NCBI GenBank assembly: GCA_002314635.1
Contig: DCGQ01000008.1
Coordinates: 291-9,044, forward strand
Length of the DNA stretch: 8,754 bases
Direction: 5' to 3'
DNA from: Clostridiales bacterium UBA1774
Lineage (GTDB): Bacteria > Bacillota > Clostridia > Oscillospirales > Oscillospiraceae
Positions 6,046 through 8,754 of this stretch are shown here, piece after piece. Position numbers and translations under genes: made by a program. The notes below the pieces were generated by a model. It was not told the DNA's origin and ran no database searches. It worked only from the letters and a program-made list of their open reading frames with translations. Each line of letters begins with the position of its first letter. The stretch's first letter is position 1.

Positions 6046-6617
6046 AGGAAGCTCTCCAGACAGCGAAGCAGCGCATCCCGCCCGGTTCCATCCTCCGCCG
6101 AGAATGGGATCAGCGTATCCGCCTCCGTCAGCTCCAGCGTATCCCGCACGACCTGTAGGCACTTCGCCTGTTCGCTCTTTTTCAGCTTATCCAGCTTATT
6201 TGCCACCACCGCCACCGGGCAGCCCGCCTGCCGGAACCAGCCCAGCATGGCCGCGTCATCCTCCGTCGGTGCGTGTCGCACATCCACCAGCAGCACGCCC
6301 GCCGTGATCAGGTTCGACTGGAAATAGGACTCCATCAGCTTGCTCCAGCGTTCCTTCTCCTCTCTGCCGACTTTGGCATACCCATAACCCGGCAGATCCA
6401 CCAGATAGGCATTGTCCACCAGAAAATAGTTGATATGAATGGTTTTGCCCGGGGTTCCGCCAACGCGGGCGAAGTTTTTTCGATTCAGCAGTCGATTGAT
6501 GACGCTGGATTTTCCCACGTTGCTGCGCCCGGCAAACACCAGCTGCGCCCGTCCGTCCCGGATATAGTCTTTGATTCCTGCTGCGGATTTAATAAATTCT
6601 GCTTTTTGTGTATTCAA
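6042..6617 (-). CDS. engB: EngB/YsxC ribosome biogenesis GTPase
   Basis: An essential GTP-binding protein (YsxC in B. subtilis, YihA in E. coli) that acts late in 50S subunit assembly. The 191-residue protein has all G motifs in order: G1 GRSNVGKSS (30-38), G2 in GGTPGKTIHINYF (53-65), G3 DLPGYGYAKV (74-83), G4 NKLD (140-143) and G5 SAE (173-175). The RHAPTEDD segment (114-121) is also characteristic. The start is TTG at 6617, overlapping the ispF stop as TTGA. No ATG lies near the expected N-terminus, and MNTQKAEFIKSAAG lines up with the known start of YsxC, so the TTG is credible. The nearest ribosome binding motif, GAGGA, is about 10 bases away, which again suggests coupling to ispF translation. 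Confidence 0.96.
   Translation of the reverse strand: MNTQKAEFIKSAAGIKDYIRDGRAQLVFAGRSNVGKSSVINRLLNRKNFARVGGTPGKTIHINYFLVDNAYLVDLPGYGYAKVGREEKERWSKLMESYFQSNLITAGVLLVDVRHAPTEDDAAMLGWFRQAGCPVAVVANKLDKLKKSEQAKCLQVVRDTLELTEADTLIPFSAEDGTGRDALLRCLESFL
6052..6057 (-). promoter_or_regulatory. Ribosome binding site for the TTG start of the M50 peptidase
   Basis: GGAGAG within the end of engB lies six bases before TTG 6045. A competing GGAGG at 5994-5998 lies eight bases before ATG 5985, so two starts are possible. Confidence 0.5.
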
Positions 6618-7108
6618 AGTTTCTGAATCCTCGCTCTTTCTTCCAGCAATACCACCGCGTGCGCGGCAATTCCTTCCCCGCTGCCGGTGAAGCCCAATCC
6701 CTCTTCCGTGGTGGCCTTGACGCTGACATTTTCAATCCGAGTGTGAAGCCGCTGTGCAAGCGCCTTTCGCATCTGCGGGATATAAGGCATCAGCTTGGGA
6801 CGCTGCGCCAGAATGGTGATATCGCAGTTGCCAAGCGCATACCCTGCTGCTTCTGCACGGCGCATAACAGCCTCCAACAGCAGCATACTGTCCGCGCCTT
6901 CGTACTTTGGGTCATGATCCGGGAACATCTGGCCGATATCTCCCATAGCTGCAGCACCCAGAATCGCATCCATCAGAGCATGAGCCGCTGCATCCGCGTC
7001 AGAATGTCCCAACAATCCCCGCCCGTCCCACGGAATCTCCACGCCGCAAAGCACCAGTCTGCGGCCTTCCGTGATCCGGTGTACATCATAACCATGTCCG
7101 ATTCTCAT
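6614..7108 (-). CDS. ispF: 2-C-methyl-D-erythritol 2,4-cyclodiphosphate synthase
   Basis: IspF, a homotrimeric zinc enzyme, closes CDP-methylerythritol 2-phosphate into the cyclic diphosphate with release of CMP, the fifth step of the MEP isoprenoid pathway. From ATG 7108 it has 164 residues. The zinc ligands are visible as D8 and H10 in RIGHGYDVH and H43 in the ADAAAHALMDAILGA segment. GHSDAD (34-39), then MGDIGQMFPDHDPKYEGADS, and the late ENVSVKATTEEGLGFTGSGE are family signatures. ATG 7108 is chosen over an upstream TTG at 7126 because AAGGAG lies eight bases before it and the protein then begins at the conserved MRIGHG. Its ATG overlaps the ispD stop as ATGA, so the two consecutive-pathway enzymes are coupled. 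Confidence 0.97.
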   Translation of the reverse strand: MRIGHGYDVHRITEGRRLVLCGVEIPWDGRGLLGHSDADAAAHALMDAILGAAAMGDIGQMFPDHDPKYEGADSMLLLEAVMRRAEAAGYALGNCDITILAQRPKLMPYIPQMRKALAQRLHTRIENVSVKATTEEGLGFTGSGEGIAAHAVVLLEERARIQKL

Positions 7109-7818
7109 TGCCGTCTCTCCTTCCAAAGCCGTTCCAGTTCACTGAGTTCCCAAGGATAGGTCAGTTTCCGGTTTCGGAGATCGCCCTCCGCAATGCGGAC
7201 CTTCATTCCCAGCCGCTCCACCGCACTGCAGTCATCCGTAATAGGTGCGTTTTTCTCCACAGCGTCCTGCAGCGCCGCACGGATCAGCTCAGCGCGGAAA
7301 CCCTGCGGCGTCTGTGCAGCGTACAAATGGCTCCGTTCCGGCGTGTCCACGGCGAAACCTTCCGATTCCACCTTGATCGTATCGGTTACAGGAACTCCCG
7401 GAACTGCGGCACCGGACTCTATGGCGGCTTTCACCACATTTTCGATAACCTGCAGCGTCACCAAGGGTCTTGCACCATCATGGATCAGGATATACTCTGC
7501 CTCCTGACTGCAGGCCTTCACACCATTCAAAGAGGATTCTGCTCTTGTACTGCCGCCGTGCACAATCCGACTGACCTTATCGCAGCAGGATGCCGCTTCC
7601 AGAACCGGCTTTTCAGTGCCTTCTTTTATCACCAGAACCAGCTCCGTAATCCATTGCGAGGACTGGAGTGTTTTCAGTCCCGTACCGATCACGGTATCCC
7701 CTCCCAACGGGAGACCCAGTTTATTGACCCCGCCCATGCGAGAGCTGCTGCCGCCTGCTACGACAACGCAGGACACAAACGGCAATTCTTTCTTTTTCCC
7801 TACTCCTTTGCGAAACAT
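7105..7818 (-). CDS. ispD: 2-C-methyl-D-erythritol 4-phosphate cytidylyltransferase
   Basis: IspD transfers CMP from CTP to methylerythritol 4-phosphate, the third step of the MEP pathway. The 237-residue protein has the nucleotidyltransferase signature VVAGGSSSRMGGVNK (19-33), the glycine-rich CTP loop with R27 and K33. Further motifs are HGGSTRAESSLNGV (87-100), HDGARPLV (113-120), VPVTDTIK (142-149), LYAAQTPQGF (165-174) and ITDDCSAVERLG (193-204). The ATG at 7818 has AAGGAG five bases upstream. It is the first gene of the ten-gene operon, with a strong terminator just ahead of it. The N-terminal ten residues are lysine-rich and slightly longer than in many homologues, so initiation further in is possible but has no visible support. 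Confidence 0.97.
   Translation of the reverse strand: MFRKGVGKKKELPFVSCVVVAGGSSSRMGGVNKLGLPLGGDTVIGTGLKTLQSSQWITELVLVIKEGTEKPVLEAASCCDKVSRIVHGGSTRAESSLNGVKACSQEAEYILIHDGARPLVTLQVIENVVKAAIESGAAVPGVPVTDTIKVESEGFAVDTPERSHLYAAQTPQGFRAELIRAALQDAVEKNAPITDDCSAVERLGMKVRIAEGDLRNRKLTYPWELSELERLWKERRQ
7117..7122 (-). promoter_or_regulatory. Ribosome binding site that decides the ispF start
   Basis: AAGGAG in the last codons of ispD lies eight bases before ATG 7108. The longer reading from TTG 7126 would start upstream of it, so the ATG is preferred. Confidence 0.75.
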
Positions 7819-7841
7819 GGAATCTCCTTGTACTGTTTCTG

Positions 7842-7871
7842 ATTATGCGCAAAACAAGAGCCGAGCGGCAC
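7842..7871 (-). promoter_or_regulatory. Weak candidate promoter for the ispD operon
   Basis: CATAAT (minus strand, 7847-7842) could be a -10 box. At 18 bases upstream is GTGCCG (7871-7866), a poor -35 match lying in the loop of the carD terminator. A promoter is expected here because a strong terminator precedes ispD, but read-through from carD is an alternative. Confidence 0.3.
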
Positions 7872-7879
7872 TCGGCTCT
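7857..7879 (-). terminator. Rho-independent terminator after carD
   Basis: A perfect nine-base stem, AGAGCCGAG (7857-7865) and CTCGGCTCT (7871-7879), with a five-base loop. On the minus strand it is followed by TGTTTTGCG, a short T-rich tract. It begins 16 bases past the CarD stop codon and separates the carD unit from the ispD operon. Confidence 0.85.
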
Positions 7880-7895
7880 CAAAACAATATATTTC

Positions 7896-8372
7896 TTATC
7901 CCAGCGCGGTATTGATGATCTCCTCGATTTCTGCCTGATCGCAGCCCTTTGCCAGCACGATTTCGGAAATCAGGATTTGCTTCGCACTGCGAAGCATCTT
8001 TCTTTCCCCGGTGGACAATCCTTTTTCCGCATCCCGGGCCATAAGTCCCTTGATCACTCTTGCAACCTCGGTCAGATTTCCGCTCTTGATCCGGATCATA
8101 TTCTCCCTGTAGCGCCGGTTCCAGTTCTGTGTCATGTCGATCTCTATGGAACCCAGATTTTCCAGCAGAGCATTGGCTTCCGCAGCGTCAATAATCGGGC
8201 GAATACCCACCTCGTCGCTGTGATCCACGGGTATCATCACATCCATCCCGCCGGAGGGGAGGCGAAACTGGTAATATTTCCGATTCACCCCATTGATACG
8301 ACGTTCTTCGATCCCATTAATCACACCTGCCCCGTGCAGGGGGTGCGCGATCCTGTCGCCGATGCTGAACAT
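7896..8372 (-). CDS. CarD/CdnL family RNA polymerase-binding regulator
   Basis: CarD-type proteins bind the RNA polymerase beta subunit and the upstream edge of the transcription bubble, stabilising open complexes, notably at rRNA promoters. This 158-residue protein has the N-terminal Tudor-like RNA polymerase interaction domain: FSIGDRIAHPLHGAGVINGI at 2-21, then YYQFRLP and MDVMIPVD to about 50. A helical C-terminal DNA-binding domain follows, with tryptophan W84 in MTQNWNRRYRENM, the position of the bubble-wedging residue in mycobacterial CarD. SGNLTEVARVIKGL and KMLRSAKQILISEI are typical family helices. ATG 8372 is preferred because AAAGGAG is eight bases upstream; ATG 8390 has no ribosome binding site. 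The gene stands alone between two terminators, with its own promoter. Length and residues look normal. Confidence 0.95.
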   Translation of the reverse strand: MFSIGDRIAHPLHGAGVINGIEERRINGVNRKYYQFRLPSGGMDVMIPVDHSDEVGIRPIIDAAEANALLENLGSIEIDMTQNWNRRYRENMIRIKSGNLTEVARVIKGLMARDAEKGLSTGERKMLRSAKQILISEIVLAKGCDQAEIEEIINTALG

Positions 8373-8380
8373 TTCACGGG

Positions 8381-8387
8381 CTCCTTT
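8381..8387 (-). promoter_or_regulatory. Ribosome binding site that decides the carD start
   Basis: AAAGGAG lies eight bases before ATG 8372. It would fall inside the coding region if ATG 8390 were used, so the inner ATG is the likely start. Confidence 0.75.
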
Positions 8388-8399
8388 CATCTGGATTTA

Positions 8400-8428
8400 T
8401 GTATAATCCGCCACAACTATATTATACA
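8400..8428. repeat. Inverted repeat over the carD promoter
   Basis: TGTATAAT (8400-8407) and ATTATACA (8421-8428) are perfect eight-base inverted arms with 13 bases between them and centres 21 bases apart. The right arm contains the -10 box of the carD promoter. The arrangement suits a dimeric repressor spanning two helical turns, or may reflect two -10-like boxes facing each other. Function is inference. Confidence 0.45.
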
Positions 8429-8449
8429 CACATTTGTGAAAATTAGCAA
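8421..8449 (-). promoter_or_regulatory. SigA-type promoter of carD
   Basis: On the minus strand TTGCTA (-35, 8449-8444) is followed by exactly 17 bases and TATAAT (-10, 8426-8421), a consensus -10. The predicted start is near 8414, giving a leader of about 40 bases to ATG 8372. The surrounding AT-rich sequence adds support. Confidence 0.8.
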
Positions 8450-8507
8450 GTGCATTTCTCATTTTTTGGCATCAATTTTACAGGATTTTGAAGTTGATCT
8501 AAGCAAA

Positions 8508-8536
8508 ACAGGGCCGCACATTACGTGCGACCCTGT
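8508..8536 (-). terminator. Rho-independent terminator of tuf
   Basis: A 12-base stem with one mismatch, ACAGGGCCGCAC (8508-8519) and GTGCGACCCTGT (8525-8536), closes a five-base loop. On the minus strand it is followed by TTTTGCTT. It lies about 20 bases after the EF-Tu stop codon. Confidence 0.85.
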
Positions 8537-8557
8537 AATTAAGCTTACGCAGGAAGA

Positions 8558-8754
8558 TTACTCCTCAACCGCGATAACAACGCCGGAACCGACGGTACGG
8601 CCACCCTCACGGATAGCGAAACGCAGCTCCTTCTCGATGGCGATGGGGGTGATCAGCTCGACCTTCATATCGACGTTATCGCCAGGCATGCACATCTCAA
8701 CGCCGTCGGGCAGAGTGATGACGCCGGTCACGTCGGTGGTACGGAAGTAGAACT
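8558..8754 (-). CDS. tuf: Elongation factor Tu, C-terminal part
   Basis: Only the last 64 complete residues are present; the gene begins beyond the right edge. EF-Tu is the GTPase that delivers aminoacyl-tRNA to the ribosome. The visible part is the end of beta-barrel domain 3: FYFRTTDVTGVITLPDGVEM, then MPGDNVDMKVELITPIAIE, then LRFAIREGGRTVGSGVV and the terminal AVEE. FRTTDVTG, MPGD, and FAIREGGRTVG are invariant or nearly so in bacterial EF-Tu. Codons favour C-ending forms more than in the neighbouring genes, as expected for a very highly expressed gene. A strong terminator follows, so transcription of carD does not depend on tuf. Confidence 0.98.
   Translation of the reverse strand, partial: FYFRTTDVTGVITLPDGVEMCMPGDNVDMKVELITPIAIEKELRFAIREGGRTVGSGVVIAVEE

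Noticed and set aside
8402..8407. Plus-strand TATAAT as a promoter running antisense into tuf.
   Set aside because: There is no -35 match at 16 to 18 bases and no TGn extension, so it is not called as a promoter; it is kept only as an arm of the inverted repeat.
8373..8557. Possible riboswitch, attenuator or small RNA in the largest non-coding gap.
   Set aside because: The gap is explained by the tuf terminator, the carD promoter and a short leader of about 40 bases, which leaves no room for a structured aptamer.
7845..8750. Open frame of 301 codons on the plus strand.
   Set aside because: It runs antisense through carD, across the carD promoter and the tuf terminator, into tuf. Its translation looks like out-of-frame sequence.
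1..8754. Mobile elements, CRISPR arrays, phage genes or a new defence system.
   Set aside because: All fourteen genes match conserved chromosomal families in a familiar order, with no long repeats, transposase or integrase motifs, or broken genes.

Overview
The window is an ordinary, gene-dense stretch of a bacterial chromosome with every gene on the minus strand. It suggests an endospore-forming member of the Clostridia, most likely of the Oscillospirales/Ruminococcaceae type. The reasons are moderately high GC by eye, Gram-positive gene order (ytfI-like, gerW, dacF next to scpA/scpB), spore genes, strong AGGAGG-type ribosome binding sites and the MEP isoprenoid pathway. The taxonomic call is an inference. 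There are no rRNA or tRNA genes, no CRISPR array and no mobile element, and no non-coding gap reaches 300 bases.

Read in the direction of transcription (right to left), the window opens with the 3' end of tuf (EF-Tu) and its terminator. Next is a carD-type RNA polymerase regulator with its own good promoter and a strong terminator. A tightly packed run of ten genes follows: ispD, ispF, engB (ysxC), a site-2 protease family membrane peptidase, scpA, scpB, a DUF2953 (YtfI-like) membrane protein, gerW (ytfJ), dacF and rluB. These genes overlap or lie within 15 bases of each other, and the run ends in a hairpin terminator at about 1054-1098. The last unit has its promoter embedded in that terminator. 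It holds a MurR/RpiR-type regulator overlapping the start of an HI0933/BaiN-like flavoprotein that leaves the window at base 1.

The ten-gene operon joins isoprenoid precursor synthesis (IspD, IspF), ribosome assembly (EngB, RluB), chromosome condensation (ScpA and ScpB, partners of SMC), and spore envelope and germination functions (GerW, DacF). Three internal genes appear to start with TTG inside a TTGA stop/start overlap, and two more junctions can be read as ATGA, so translational coupling is probably widespread.

I found no convincing new biological system. The points worth a second look are regulatory: a promoter built into the upstream operon's terminator, an inverted repeat over the carD promoter whose two arms both contain TATAAT, the series of TTGA couplings, and a sugar-phosphate-type regulator paired with a flavoprotein and no sugar gene.
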